A stretch of DNA of 64,000 nt from Alphaproteobacteria bacterium (GTDB lineage Bacteria; Pseudomonadota; Alphaproteobacteria; UBA8366; GCA-2717185): positions 62,001 through 126,000 of the forward strand of contig WLWY01000011.1 of assembly GCA_012103325.1 (NCBI GenBank), given 5' to 3'. The notes beneath the pieces were generated by a model. It searched no databases and was not told the origin of the DNA. It worked only from the letters and a program-made list of their open reading frames with translations. Positions 35,541 through 44,772 of this stretch are shown in pieces. The translations under genes were made by a program, and so were the position numbers. Within the stretch, counting starts at the first letter, position 1. Every line of letters starts with the position of its first letter.

Positions 35541-36528
35541 TGGCTTGCTCCCGTCCGGCGAAGTGGCACGCGGCGTAACGCTTGTTTCCCACTTTCCTTA
35601 GCGCGGGAACTTCGGTACTGCATCTTGCCGTCGCGTGCGGACACCGGGGATGGAAATGACAACCCGACGGTGGATCGAGCGGCGACGGCCGCTCTCCCGC
35701 AACGATCTCAACGTCCCGGCTCCCGATCCCAATTTTCGGAACCGCCTGCAATAGCGCGACGGTATAGGGGTGTTCAGGCGCCTCGAATATTTCGCGCCGA
35801 TCCGCCATCTCGACGATACGTCCCAAATACATGACCGCGACCCTGTCGCTCAACCTCTCGACGACACCGAGGTCATGACTGATGAACAGATACGCAATAC
35901 GCATCTCTTCGCGGAGATCAGCGAAGAGATTCAAAATTTGGGCCTGTATGGAAACGTCCAACGCGGAGACGACCTCATCACAGATCAGAACCCTCGGCGA
36001 CACCGCTAGAGCACGGGCAATACCGACCCGCTGACATTGCCCTCCTGACAATTGATGCGGCAGACGGTCACCGAATTCAGGCGTCAGCCCAACCATTTCC
36101 AAAAGCTCGTTGGTCCGGGACTCAAGATCGCCGTCCGGCACCATTTGATGAACATGCAACGGCTCCGTTATACATTGCCGTACCGTCCGGCGAGCATTTA
36201 ACGAAGCGTAGGGGTTTTGAAAAATCATCTGCACGTTACGGGCCCAGTCACGTTTCTGGGCTCGGTCAAACGATGTCGGGTGGTCCCCGCCGAGCAGAAT
36301 GTCGCCGGAAGTGGAAGGGATCAATCCTGCCAGGATTCGCCCGAGTGTCGATTTCCCGCAACCCGACTCCCCGACCAGCCCAAGCACTTCGTTCTCTCCG
36401 AGATCGAACGTCACATCTTGTACGGCGTGGACGGTTTGCTCGGGCCTTCTCATCGCCTTGGATATGAAGTCGCTTCCCGAGCTAAATTCCTTGCTGACGC
36501 CGCGCGCGCCCAAAACCGCCGTCGACAT
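35533..36528 (-). CDS. Peptide ABC transporter ATPase (DppF/OppF-like)
   Basis: I start at the ATG overlapping the previous stop (MSTAVLGARGVSKEF), giving 331 residues. It has Walker A GLVGESGCGKST, Q-loop MIFQNPYASL, signature QLSGGQCQRVGIARAL, Walker B VLICDEVVSALD and the switch SHDLGVV. The oligopeptide C-terminal motif has cysteines (CHFHPRCPHATARC, YAACHFAG), typical of DppF/OppF with its iron-sulphur-like cluster. It forms the energising pair with the next upstream ATPase on the cytoplasmic face of the permease. Confidence 0.9.
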   Translation of the reverse strand: MSTAVLGARGVSKEFSSGSDFISKAMRRPEQTVHAVQDVTFDLGENEVLGLVGESGCGKSTLGRILAGLIPSTSGDILLGGDHPTSFDRAQKRDWARNVQMIFQNPYASLNARRTVRQCITEPLHVHQMVPDGDLESRTNELLEMVGLTPEFGDRLPHQLSGGQCQRVGIARALAVSPRVLICDEVVSALDVSIQAQILNLFADLREEMRIAYLFISHDLGVVERLSDRVAVMYLGRIVEMADRREIFEAPEHPYTVALLQAVPKIGIGSRDVEIVAGERPSPLDPPSGCHFHPRCPHATARCSTEVPALRKVGNKRYAACHFAGREQANG

Positions 36529-37547
36529 CACCGCATATCCTCCGCCGGATCGCCGGTTTCGTCTAACGGAAAAAAGCATCGGGCAAGGCGTCCCGATACG
36601 GCTCCCTGAAGACCCGGACGTTCCTGGCATTTTGGCTGTGCGTATTTACAGCGTGGACCAAACTTACAGCCTGCAATTCGATCGACGGGCGTAGGAGCGA
36701 ATCCGGGAATTTGAGGTAACCGCACCAGATCGCGATTATGTGCCGGAACCGATTGCAGCAAGCCATGGGTATAGGGATGTTTCGGTGCAGAGAGAACCTC
36801 GGCAGCCGTTCCTTCCTCGACGATCTGGCCCGAATACATCACCACCAGACGGTCCGCCAATTCCGAAACGACGGCGAGATCGTGCGTAATCCAAATAAAG
36901 GCGGCCCCGGTCCTTTCACGTAACAACTTTATCTCTTGGAGTATCTGCGCCTGGGTCGTCACATCGAGTGCGGTCGTCGGCTCGTCGGCGATAATCAAAT
37001 CGGGTTCATTGAGCATCGCCATAGCGATACACACACGCTGCCGCATGCCGCCGGAAAGCTCATGCGGATAGGCATTCAGACGCTCCTCGGGGGATGAGAT
37101 ACCAAGTTTTCCCAGTGCATCGCGACACCGGACACGAGCATCTCGCCTTGCAATCCTGTGATGGGCTGCAATGACATTTTGCATTTGCTTTCCGATCCGC
37201 ATGGTTGGAGACAGGGTTGTTAAGGGGTCCTGGAAGATCATGGAAATCCGGTTTCCACGAATTTGCCGAATTTCATTGTCCGGCATTCGAGTCAAATCCC
37301 GACCCTCAAAAAATACACTGCCGTGGATGATTTCGCCCGGGGGCTCGACCAGTCCGAGTATCGAAAGCCCGGCCACGGTTTTCCCAGATCCGGATTCGCC
37401 GACAAGTCCCAGTATCTCTCCTCTCTCTACCTCGAAATCCACATCATCGACGGCGCGCACCATCGCAAAGCCAAGATCGAAATGCGTTGACAGGGACTGC
37501 ACACGTAGCACGCGCGACGCTGTGTTCGACTTCGAATGTGCGGTCAT
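36528..37547 (-). CDS. Peptide ABC transporter ATPase (DppD/OppD-like)
   Basis: The protein is 339 residues with Walker A GLVGESGSGKT, Q-loop MIFQDPLTTLSPTM, signature ELSGGMRQRVCIAMAM, Walker B LIIADEPTTALD and switch WITHDLAVV. The C-terminal oligo_HPY cysteines lie in GCKFGPRCKYAQPKC and RLARCFFPLDE. It is the DppD half of the ATPase pair and lies nine bases from the permease gene, in the order B-C-D-F usual for dipeptide transporters. Confidence 0.9.
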   Translation of the reverse strand: MTAHSKSNTASRVLRVQSLSTHFDLGFAMVRAVDDVDFEVERGEILGLVGESGSGKTVAGLSILGLVEPPGEIIHGSVFFEGRDLTRMPDNEIRQIRGNRISMIFQDPLTTLSPTMRIGKQMQNVIAAHHRIARRDARVRCRDALGKLGISSPEERLNAYPHELSGGMRQRVCIAMAMLNEPDLIIADEPTTALDVTTQAQILQEIKLLRERTGAAFIWITHDLAVVSELADRLVVMYSGQIVEEGTAAEVLSAPKHPYTHGLLQSVPAHNRDLVRLPQIPGFAPTPVDRIAGCKFGPRCKYAQPKCQERPGLQGAVSGRLARCFFPLDETGDPAEDMR

Positions 37548-37555
37548 ATTGCGTC

Positions 37556-38407
37556 TTACTTTTCGGATCTCGGGTTAATCAATTCACGCATGCGGTCGCC
37601 GATGATGTTGACGGCAACCATGAGCGCTATGAGCACCAACCCAGGATAAATCGATAACCAATAGTTTCCGCTCAACATGAATGGGTAACCGTTGGCAATC
37701 AGAAGGCCCAACGACGGCTGGGTAATCGGGAGCCCGACCCCCAAAAACGAAAGGGTTGCTTCGATCGAAATGGCGGATGCGATTTCGACCGTCGCCAGGA
37801 TACTGAGTGGCGCCATGCAATTTGGAAGTATATGGACGAACATTATCCGCGAGCGGCTGAACGCCAGGCATTCCACCGCCTCGATATATTCTCGCTCACG
37901 CTCGACTAGCGCCGATCCGCGCACAGTTCGTGCGTAACGCGCCCACTGGACGGCAATTATGGCAATGATCACCTTGTCGATACCCGTTCCGACCAAGGCC
38001 ACCAACATGAGGGCGATCAGAACCGCCGGGAAGGATAGTTGCATGTCAACGATCCGCATCAAAAATGCGTCGACCCGGCCGCCCAGGTAAGCCGATATCA
38101 GCCCGATCGCCGTGCCCAGTAAGAACGCAATGGCGGTGGATAGAAATGCTACGCCGAGACTGATGCGCAGGCCGTAGAGGATCGCGCTGAAAACATCGCG
38201 GCCCTGGTCGTCGGTTCCCAAAAGGAATAGGAATCCATCGGAATTCCGGCTCATTGGTGGCAGCCGAGAATCGAGGATAAACAGTTGCGCCAGGTCATAG
38301 GGGTCTTGCGGAGCGATCCACGGTGCGAGTAGTGCAAAGACGATCGCCGACGACAAAACAGCGAGCGAGACGCCCGCGTAGATGGATCGGGTAAATTCTT
38401 TTAGCAA
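37556..38407 (-). CDS. Peptide ABC transporter permease (DppC-like)
   Basis: The protein is 283 residues with about six membrane helices. The N-terminal helix is SIYAGVSLAVLSSAIVFALL, followed by the DppC/OppC-type LLGTDDQGRDVFSAILYGLR. The permease EAA loop is EYIEAVECLAFSRSRIMFVH ILPN and contacts the ATPases. It works with the DppB-like permease in the inner membrane and follows that gene by nine bases. Confidence 0.88.
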   Translation of the reverse strand: MLKEFTRSIYAGVSLAVLSSAIVFALLAPWIAPQDPYDLAQLFILDSRLPPMSRNSDGFLFLLGTDDQGRDVFSAILYGLRISLGVAFLSTAIAFLLGTAIGLISAYLGGRVDAFLMRIVDMQLSFPAVLIALMLVALVGTGIDKVIIAIIAVQWARYARTVRGSALVEREREYIEAVECLAFSRSRIMFVHILPNCMAPLSILATVEIASAISIEATLSFLGVGLPITQPSLGLLIANGYPFMLSGNYWLSIYPGLVLIALMVAVNIIGDRMRELINPRSEK

Positions 38408-38416
38408 TCCAAAACT

Positions 38417-39394
38417 CTATGAGGTGCCGCTGAGACGAATGCGGGGATCGAGTGCCGCATTGATCACATCGACGATTAAATTAATGACAAGAAACATGAC
38501 GACAACGAACAAGAGGTAGGCAATTATCACGGGACGGTCGGATACCTTGATTGAGTCGATGAGTAATTTGCCAATTCCCGGCCAAGCAAAAACGGTTTCC
38601 GTCACGACGGCGAAGGCGATTAGAGTCCCGAAAATCAAACCGATCATTGTGACAATCGGAATGAGGACGTTTCTGAGGACGTAGGCGAAAAGAAGCTTCG
38701 CCGGCCGTATTCCCATGGCCCGAGCGAAACGGACATAATCCATCTGACTGTGCTCTCTCACACCTGCCCGCGTCAGCCGAATGATCAATGCGAGAGGAAA
38801 TAGCGACAGCGCCATCGCCGGCAATACGAGGTGCGATAATCCATCCAAGGTGAGAAGCGACGTCTCTACTCCAAACAACGCTACCGTCTCGCCCCGTCCA
38901 CCCGTAGGGAGCCATTTCAATTCCAGCGAAAAGACGATGATCATCAATAAGCCCAACCAGAAAATGGGCACACTGATTCCCAAGATCGAGACGGAAGATA
39001 ATGTCCGGCCGACCCAGTTATTCTTCCCGTAGCCAGCAATCAAACCAAGCGGCAAACCAAGCGCGACAGCGATCACCAAACTCGCCAGAACGAGTTCGAA
39101 AGTGGCGGTGAACCGACTGGCGATCAGCGCCAGAGAAGGTTGCGCGTGGGTGTAGGATGTACCGAGATCGCCGCTTAACGCGTTCGTGACGAAAATCCCG
39201 TACTGCTCATAGATGGGGCGATCCAACCCCAACCGCCTGATCGTCTGCTCGACCACATCTGCCGGAGCACTGGGATCAACTAGAACGTAAACGGGATTCC
39301 CCAACGCGAACACGCCAAGGAAGATGATGATGGACACGACTGCCAGCGTCACAAATGCCTGCAGGGTTCTATACAGTAGAAACGTGCCCATCAT
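38417..39394 (-). CDS. Peptide ABC transporter permease (DppB-like)
   Basis: The protein is 325 residues with six predicted membrane helices. It starts with the family pattern LLYRTLQAFVTLAVVSIIIF and includes LGLDRPIYEQYGIFVTNALS and GDLGTSY. The EAA loop is DYVRFARAMGIRPAKLLFAY VLRN. It forms the translocation channel with the DppC-like protein. The gene lies 22 bases after the binding-protein gene. Confidence 0.88.
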   Translation of the reverse strand: MMGTFLLYRTLQAFVTLAVVSIIIFLGVFALGNPVYVLVDPSAPADVVEQTIRRLGLDRPIYEQYGIFVTNALSGDLGTSYTHAQPSLALIASRFTATFELVLASLVIAVALGLPLGLIAGYGKNNWVGRTLSSVSILGISVPIFWLGLLMIIVFSLELKWLPTGGRGETVALFGVETSLLTLDGLSHLVLPAMALSLFPLALIIRLTRAGVREHSQMDYVRFARAMGIRPAKLLFAYVLRNVLIPIVTMIGLIFGTLIAFAVVTETVFAWPGIGKLLIDSIKVSDRPVIIAYLLFVVVMFLVINLIVDVINAALDPRIRLSGTS

Positions 39395-39416
39395 CTATTC
39401 TCGGTTCGATCGGGCA

Positions 39417-41015
39417 CTAATTCGCGGGCACCGCGGCATCAGCGATCGTGCTTTGATCGGCATAGATCGTGTAACTCAGACCCTTCCGGGAAGCTACAAT
39501 CACATTGTTGTAGAAGAGCGGAATGACCGCCATGTCGGCGATTGCCAGGGAAATGGCCTTGGACTGGAGCTTCGCGCGGTCATTCGCCCTGAGGGTGGTC
39601 ACCGCCTTTTCGATAACAGCGTCGACATTCGCGTTGGAATAACGCCCAACGTTCCATGTTCCGAACCCACGTCCCTTATCAAAGGTGTGGATGGTATGGG
39701 TCAAGGTGCCGCCGGCATCTCCACTCGTACCGCTACCGAACGACAGCAGCATTAGGCTGGTGCGGTCGCCCTTCGGATCGCGGATGCGCGGGAACATGAC
39801 GGCCTTCGGTAGCGCCTCGACTTTCATTTTCAGGCCAAGACGCGCCAACATCTGGCCCAATGCCTGGCAGATGCGCGCATCATTTACGTAGCGGTCGTTT
39901 GTGCAGTGAATCGTGAGACCAAACCCGTTCGGGTAGCCAGCCTCAGCTAAAAGCTTTTTAGCCGCACTGACGTCGTACTTGATTCCCGGCAACGCCGCCG
40001 CGTGGCCCAAAACATCGGGCGCGACATTCTGGTTGGCGGGTGTTCCCGCACCGTCCATGATCCGGGCAACCAGTGACTTGCGGTCGATGGCCATGGCCAT
40101 GGCTTTGCGGACACGAACGTCCTGCAGCGGATTTTTGTTCATGGACTCGCCGTCCTTGTCTGTCACGAATGGCGACACGTTTCGACCGACGTCTGGGATC
40201 AGAAACATGGTTCGATCGGAGGTGCTGCGAAAAACCTTGATGCCGCTCTCCCGTTTCAGGCGCGCTACATCCGAAGGCGGCACATAGTCGATCAGATCCA
40301 CGTCGCCACCGAGTAACGCCGCGACACGCGCCGCATCGTCGGAGATGACCCGGAACACCACCTTGTCCCATTTCGCCTTCGGGCCGAAATAGGCCTCGTT
40401 GCGCTCAAGTACCAGTCGGTCGCCCGCTTTGAACCGGACGAACTTGTAGGGACCGGCACCGATAGCGGCCTTGCCTGAAATAAAGTCGCCTTGGTTGGCC
40501 GAGACGGCAATGTTGGCCGGAATGATCGAAATTTGTGCGACCTGGTGCAGTAATGCGGGGTTTGCCTTTTTTGTCTTGACCCGAACCGTGTCCGTATCGA
40601 TTGCCGTTACGCTCGCTACACCCCGCAACGCCCCTTTATAAGATGCTGCCGCATTCTCCAGCGTCGAGGCGCGTTTGAACGAGGCTTCCACATCCTTCGC
40701 TGTCACCTTCGACCCATTGTGGAACCTGGCGGCGGGGTCGATTTTGAAATCCCAAGTGGTTTCGTCGACAAGTATCCATTTGCTGGCAATCATTGGCTGC
40801 GTACGCATGGCGTTATTCAGCCTGACCAACGAACCATAGAGATGAACATTGTAAGCCCGGTTCGGCGTCGACCAGAAAAAATGCGGATCCATGGTCATTT
40901 CGGATCGTGTGCCGATCGTTAAAGTGTCCGCCGCCGCGTCTGCGCTCATAACACACGAGACCAGCATTACCGCGGCACTCAGGCCGCGCGTAGCCTTTCT
41001 CAATTTTGATAAGGG
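39417..41015 (-). CDS. Peptide ABC transporter substrate-binding protein
   Basis: I start at the ATG at 41015 (MPLSKLRKATRGLSAAVM), 532 residues; an ATG 36 bases upstream is possible. A signal peptide (about 1-33, ending SADAAA) precedes an SBP_bac_5 domain with TLTIGTRSEMTMDPH, DFKIDPAARFHNGSKVTAKD and VRKAMAMAIDRKSLV. It captures peptides, or related ligands such as opines, in the periplasm. Substrate cannot be read from the sequence, though operon partners suggest peptides containing D-residues. Confidence 0.88.
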   Translation of the reverse strand, partial: PLSKLRKATRGLSAAVMLVSCVMSADAAADTLTIGTRSEMTMDPHFFWSTPNRAYNVHLYGSLVRLNNAMRTQPMIASKWILVDETTWDFKIDPAARFHNGSKVTAKDVEASFKRASTLENAAASYKGALRGVASVTAIDTDTVRVKTKKANPALLHQVAQISIIPANIAVSANQGDFISGKAAIGAGPYKFVRFKAGDRLVLERNEAYFGPKAKWDKVVFRVISDDAARVAALLGGDVDLIDYVPPSDVARLKRESGIKVFRSTSDRTMFLIPDVGRNVSPFVTDKDGESMNKNPLQDVRVRKAMAMAIDRKSLVARIMDGAGTPANQNVAPDVLGHAAALPGIKYDVSAAKKLLAEAGYPNGFGLTIHCTNDRYVNDARICQALGQMLARLGLKMKVEALPKAVMFPRIRDPKGDRTSLMLLSFGSGTSGDAGGTLTHTIHTFDKGRGFGTWNVGRYSNANVDAVIEKAVTTLRANDRAKLQSKAISLAIADMAVIPLFYNNVIVASRKGLSYTIYADQSTIADAAVPAN

Positions 41016-41128
41016 CATCACGTACAACTCCCTTGTTTGCGAGGTCGTCAAAGGCCTCGAAATTAATTGCGTCCCGATTTCGAAAGCGCGAGCCCGGCGA
41101 ATGGACGCTTTTCGCCGAGGACGCAGAT

Positions 41129-42373
41129 TTAGGTAGTTCTTGAAAACCTCACGGGTGAGAAGGGTCGAATATCGAGCGGCAACGGAGCATCGCTAAGCAG
41201 TGCTGCAATGATCTTCCCGGTGATGGCTGCCTGACCGACCCCTTGATGACCGTGGCCGAACGCAAACAACAGCCGCGATCCGGAGCGCGGCGGGCCGATC
41301 ACCGGCATTGAATCGGGTAACGATGGACGGTGACCCATCCAATAATCCGCCCCCGCGATCTTTAAATTCGGAATCAGATCTACTGCCCGGTGCAACATCC
41401 GGTCGGCCTTGCGAAAATCGGGCGGCGCATCCAATCCCGCGAACTCCACAAGACCGCTTATACGTACACCGCCCTGCATGGGCGTCACGGCAAGCCCAAA
41501 TTCCGAAAATATCATCGGACGCGGGATTATGACGCCTGGGTTCGGCAGCATGACGTGATAGCCCCGTTCCGATTCCAGCGGGACCCCTGCGCCTTCCTTG
41601 CCAAGCAATTGACGCGACCAGGCACCTGCCGCGATGACGACCGAGCCATAACCTCGGCGTTCCTCCGCCGAAACGACATCAACGACTGTCTGTCTTTCAC
41701 GCACCATTTGAACGGCAACCCGTTTGACGCGCCCTCCCGAACCGGAGAAGTCTTGAGTTAGTTTTTGCGCGAGCCGGCTCGGGTTCAGCGCGTGGCGGGC
41801 CTCGCCGAACAGGACCCCGTTATAGAATCCGGCAGCCAAATCAGGTGCCAGTTCGTAAAGCCGTTCGCGATCCACCACCTCAAATTGAACCCCCCGAGCC
41901 GTGCGGATCTGACGCGCCCGAGCCGACCCTTCAAATGCGGTTTTGGATGAGAACGGAAACAGCAAGCCCTTGGATGCGATTTGAGAATCGAATGCCGAAG
42001 TTTCGACAATTTCGTCATAAGCAGCATGCGCAGCGGATTGTAAGCGATATAGCGCTTTCGAAGTCGCCTCGACGCGCGCGGGCTTTGCCGAACGCACAAA
42101 GTGGCTTAACCAGGGCAGAAGCTTCGGCGCATATGACCAACGAATAGAAAGAGGTTCGTTCGCCGCCAACAGCATCTTTGGAAGTTTTTTGAAAACACCG
42201 GGGAGCGCCATCGGCACGCATCCACCGGACGACATGATTCCCGCGTTTCCGAATGATGCGCCGCCACCGATATCGCCACGCTCGAATAGGTCGACATCGT
42301 GGCCGGCGCGTCGAGCAAACACCGCGCAACAGACGCCGACCAGTCCGCCTCCTATGACCGCGACTCTAGACAT
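41129..42373 (-). CDS. FAD-dependent D-amino acid dehydrogenase-like (DadA family)
   Basis: The protein is 414 residues. The N-terminal Rossmann motif is VAVIGGGLVGVCCAVFARRA, followed by DVDLFERGDIGGGASFGNAG, the DadA/DAO fingerprint. The second FAD region is YGSVVIAAGAWS and the C-terminal is LLFAFGHGHQGVGQAAITGK. Such enzymes oxidise D-amino acids to 2-oxoacids and ammonia, passing electrons to the membrane chain. In the operon it would act on D-amino acids released by the dipeptidase. The precise substrate is not visible. Confidence 0.82.
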   Translation of the reverse strand: MSRVAVIGGGLVGVCCAVFARRAGHDVDLFERGDIGGGASFGNAGIMSSGGCVPMALPGVFKKLPKMLLAANEPLSIRWSYAPKLLPWLSHFVRSAKPARVEATSKALYRLQSAAHAAYDEIVETSAFDSQIASKGLLFPFSSKTAFEGSARARQIRTARGVQFEVVDRERLYELAPDLAAGFYNGVLFGEARHALNPSRLAQKLTQDFSGSGGRVKRVAVQMVRERQTVVDVVSAEERRGYGSVVIAAGAWSRQLLGKEGAGVPLESERGYHVMLPNPGVIIPRPMIFSEFGLAVTPMQGGVRISGLVEFAGLDAPPDFRKADRMLHRAVDLIPNLKIAGADYWMGHRPSLPDSMPVIGPPRSGSRLLFAFGHGHQGVGQAAITGKIIAALLSDAPLPLDIRPFSPVRFSRTT

Positions 42374-42411
42374 CGATTATGTCCCCGCGTCTGAAAAGAG
42401 GGAGCGGCGGC

Positions 42412-43440
42412 TCATCCGACCACCTGCGAGTAGACGCGATGGAAGTTGCGCCAGAATACGTTTTCGATCTGCGCCGCCCCGTAACCATGGTTTGCCATGT
42501 GTGCCGCGACATCCCGGACAATCTCCGGCGCAGCAAACTCTTCAAAACAGACCTGCTTCCCATCGTTAAGCGGCCATTTTTCCGTCTCTTTGGCGACTCT
42601 CTCGGCAAACACGTCAGTCCGCTCGATGAAGTCCAACGCCAGCCCGACATGCTGGTCGCCGACTAAACTCACTAGATAGTCGACGTGGCTAAAAATCTGC
42701 TGAGCGCTGGCGCGGCCGTGTTCGTTCAAGAACGCACCGACCCCATTGACGCCGATCACGCCGCCCGATGCCGCACAAGCCGTGATCTGATCGTCGCGGA
42801 GGTTTCGATAATGCGGAAAGACGCCGTGCGCGTTGGAATGGGAGAAGATGAATGGAGCCGTGCCAAGCTCCATTGCCTCCATCGTCGTCCGATACCCGGC
42901 ATGGCTGCCGTCGACGATGACGCCGGAACCGTTCATCGCACGAATCAATTCCCGGCCGAACGGCGACAGACCTTCGCCAGGGAAGCTCGCACATCCATCG
43001 CCAACGCGATTCGGCTCGTTATAAGCGAGAAGCGCGTGATCAAGAGCCAGTTTCGCAAACCTCTCGACATTCCGGACGTCACCGGCAAACGGATTGGTCC
43101 CCTGAAAGTTAAAGCTGATCGCTAATTGTTTGTTCTCCAAGGCTTTCGACACGTCGGCGGATGAGCGGGCAACTCTGAATCTGGCCGGATCTTCAGCAGC
43201 GATGCCTTGGACCGTTCTAATGAAAGCCTCGGCGATATCCGGGTCATGGCATGTATCATTGGCAGCCGTCACTGATACAAACCGGTATCCCAGGTCGTGG
43301 AAACGCTTCAGCGTACCGGCGTCATTGAGGCCACTAAACATCCCGGGCAGGGTCATGTCCCAGATGGTCTCGGCGCCGATCACACGATTTTTGGCAAGCA
43401 GTGCTGATGAATCTGAAGGGGATACCTGTGTATCATTCAT
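42412..43440 (-). CDS. M19-family (renal dipeptidase-like) protein
   Basis: The protein is 342 residues with an M19 barrel. Conserved parts are IVDGSHAGYRTTMEAMELG, FIFSHSNAHGVF (zinc His), HYRNLRDDQI and VGLALDFIE (catalytic Asp region). However, the usual N-terminal HxD zinc pair is replaced by IWDMTLPG, and the bridging Glu position reads FNFQGTNP. It may therefore bind one metal or have an altered activity. Canonical M19 enzymes cleave L-Xaa-D-Xaa dipeptides and some act on D-dipeptides. It lies between the DadA-like and aminotransferase genes. Confidence 0.75.
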   Translation of the reverse strand: MNDTQVSPSDSSALLAKNRVIGAETIWDMTLPGMFSGLNDAGTLKRFHDLGYRFVSVTAANDTCHDPDIAEAFIRTVQGIAAEDPARFRVARSSADVSKALENKQLAISFNFQGTNPFAGDVRNVERFAKLALDHALLAYNEPNRVGDGCASFPGEGLSPFGRELIRAMNGSGVIVDGSHAGYRTTMEAMELGTAPFIFSHSNAHGVFPHYRNLRDDQITACAASGGVIGVNGVGAFLNEHGRASAQQIFSHVDYLVSLVGDQHVGLALDFIERTDVFAERVAKETEKWPLNDGKQVCFEEFAAPEIVRDVAAHMANHGYGAAQIENVFWRNFHRVYSQVVG

Positions 43441-43572
43441 AGTTCCCGTCCGCCTTCAGAAGTGGATGACCTTGACGCCATGTAGAAATCGCGTGCGTGA
43501 CTAGCGCCTTCCGACGACGCGCACGCGGCAACCAAAATCCGTTTCGTGCGGCGGAAAGATTGGTTAGGGTAC

Positions 43573-44772
43573 TCATGCTGAAGCCGTCTCTTCTGAGACC
43601 CGCATTGCGACCGCATCGAGCATTTCCAACGCTTCTGAAATATGAGTGGGCTCAACAATGAGAGGCGGCATCAACCGCAAGACGTTGTCTCCGGCGACAT
43701 GGGTAAGGAGCCCCATCTCGCGAGCCGCCGCGACACATTGGTTGTTGGGAATGCAGCACTTCAGACCGACCAGCAAACCGACGCCACGGACTTCGCTGAA
43801 TACATGACCGTACTTCTTGACAAGATTGGCGAGGCCGGCCCGGAGCAGCGTGGACATGTCGCGGACATGCGCCAAAAAGGATGGTTCGATCATTATGTCG
43901 AGCACGGCGTTTGCGATAGCCGTTGCGAAGGGATTGCCGCCAAAGGTGCTGCCATGGGTACCCGGCACCATGCAGGCGCTTATTTCCTTCGTTGCGAGTA
44001 TGGCGCCGATCACAAAACCGCCACCAAGACCTTTCGCCAGCATCATGATGTCTGGCGCGATATTCGACCACTCATATGCGAACAAGCGCCCACTGCGGCC
44101 CATGCCGCACTGAACCTCATCGAAAATCAGCAAGGTTCCTGTCCTATCGCACAGAGCGCGGACCGCGCGCAGATAATCCAAGGGCGTTCGACGGATGCCC
44201 CCTTCCCCCTGGATCGGTTCCAACATGACCGCGGCGGTATCGGCGCCCAACGCGGCCTCGAGCGCTTTCAGATCATTGAACGGTACTTGCGAGAACCCCG
44301 GAGTACGCGGTCCGAACCCTTCAAGGTATTGGGCGTTATTGGTCGCGGCCAAACCCGCAAGAGACCTGCCGTGGAACGCCCCTTGAACGGTGATGATGTT
44401 GACCTTATCCGGACTTCCCGCCGTATATTGGGCGCGGCGCGCCATCTTGATCGCGCCTTCGGCCGCTTCAAGACCGGTACTGCAAAAATAGACGTTGTCC
44501 GCGAACGAGTGGGCGGCAAGCCGCTCGGCCAACCGCTCTTGTTCGGGGATGCGGAAGTTATTCGATATGTGCCAAACCCGATCCGCATACCTACAAGCCG
44601 TGGCGACCAGATGGGGATGCGCATGGCCGAGCCCGGTGACTGCGATGCCGGAGAAAAAATCCAGATATTTTTGTCCGTCCGATCCGAACAAATAGGCCCC
44701 TTCGCCTCGTTCGAACGACAGGTCGACGCGTTTGTGGGTCGGAAACAGCGCGGACGGCATTTCAGCTCCCAT
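43573..44772 (-). CDS. Class III aminotransferase, ArgD-like
   Basis: I start at the ATG at 44772 (MGAEMPSALFPTHKRV), giving 399 residues. PLP-enzyme signatures are FCSTGLEAAEGAIKMARR, ITVQGAFHGRSLAG, LLIFDEVQCGMGRSG, MLAKGLGGG (Schiff-base Lys) and GTHGSTFGGNPFA. It matches the acetylornithine/succinylornithine aminotransferase group. An arginine-biosynthetic role is unlikely in this catabolic operon; it more likely removes an amino group from an omega-amino acid or from products of the D-amino acid pathway. It overlaps the DUF3604 fragment by 11 bases. Confidence 0.82.
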   Translation of the reverse strand: MGAEMPSALFPTHKRVDLSFERGEGAYLFGSDGQKYLDFFSGIAVTGLGHAHPHLVATACRYADRVWHISNNFRIPEQERLAERLAAHSFADNVYFCSTGLEAAEGAIKMARRAQYTAGSPDKVNIITVQGAFHGRSLAGLAATNNAQYLEGFGPRTPGFSQVPFNDLKALEAALGADTAAVMLEPIQGEGGIRRTPLDYLRAVRALCDRTGTLLIFDEVQCGMGRSGRLFAYEWSNIAPDIMMLAKGLGGGFVIGAILATKEISACMVPGTHGSTFGGNPFATAIANAVLDIMIEPSFLAHVRDMSTLLRAGLANLVKKYGHVFSEVRGVGLLVGLKCCIPNNQCVAAAREMGLLTHVAGDNVLRLMPPLIVEPTHISEALEMLDAVAMRVSEETASA

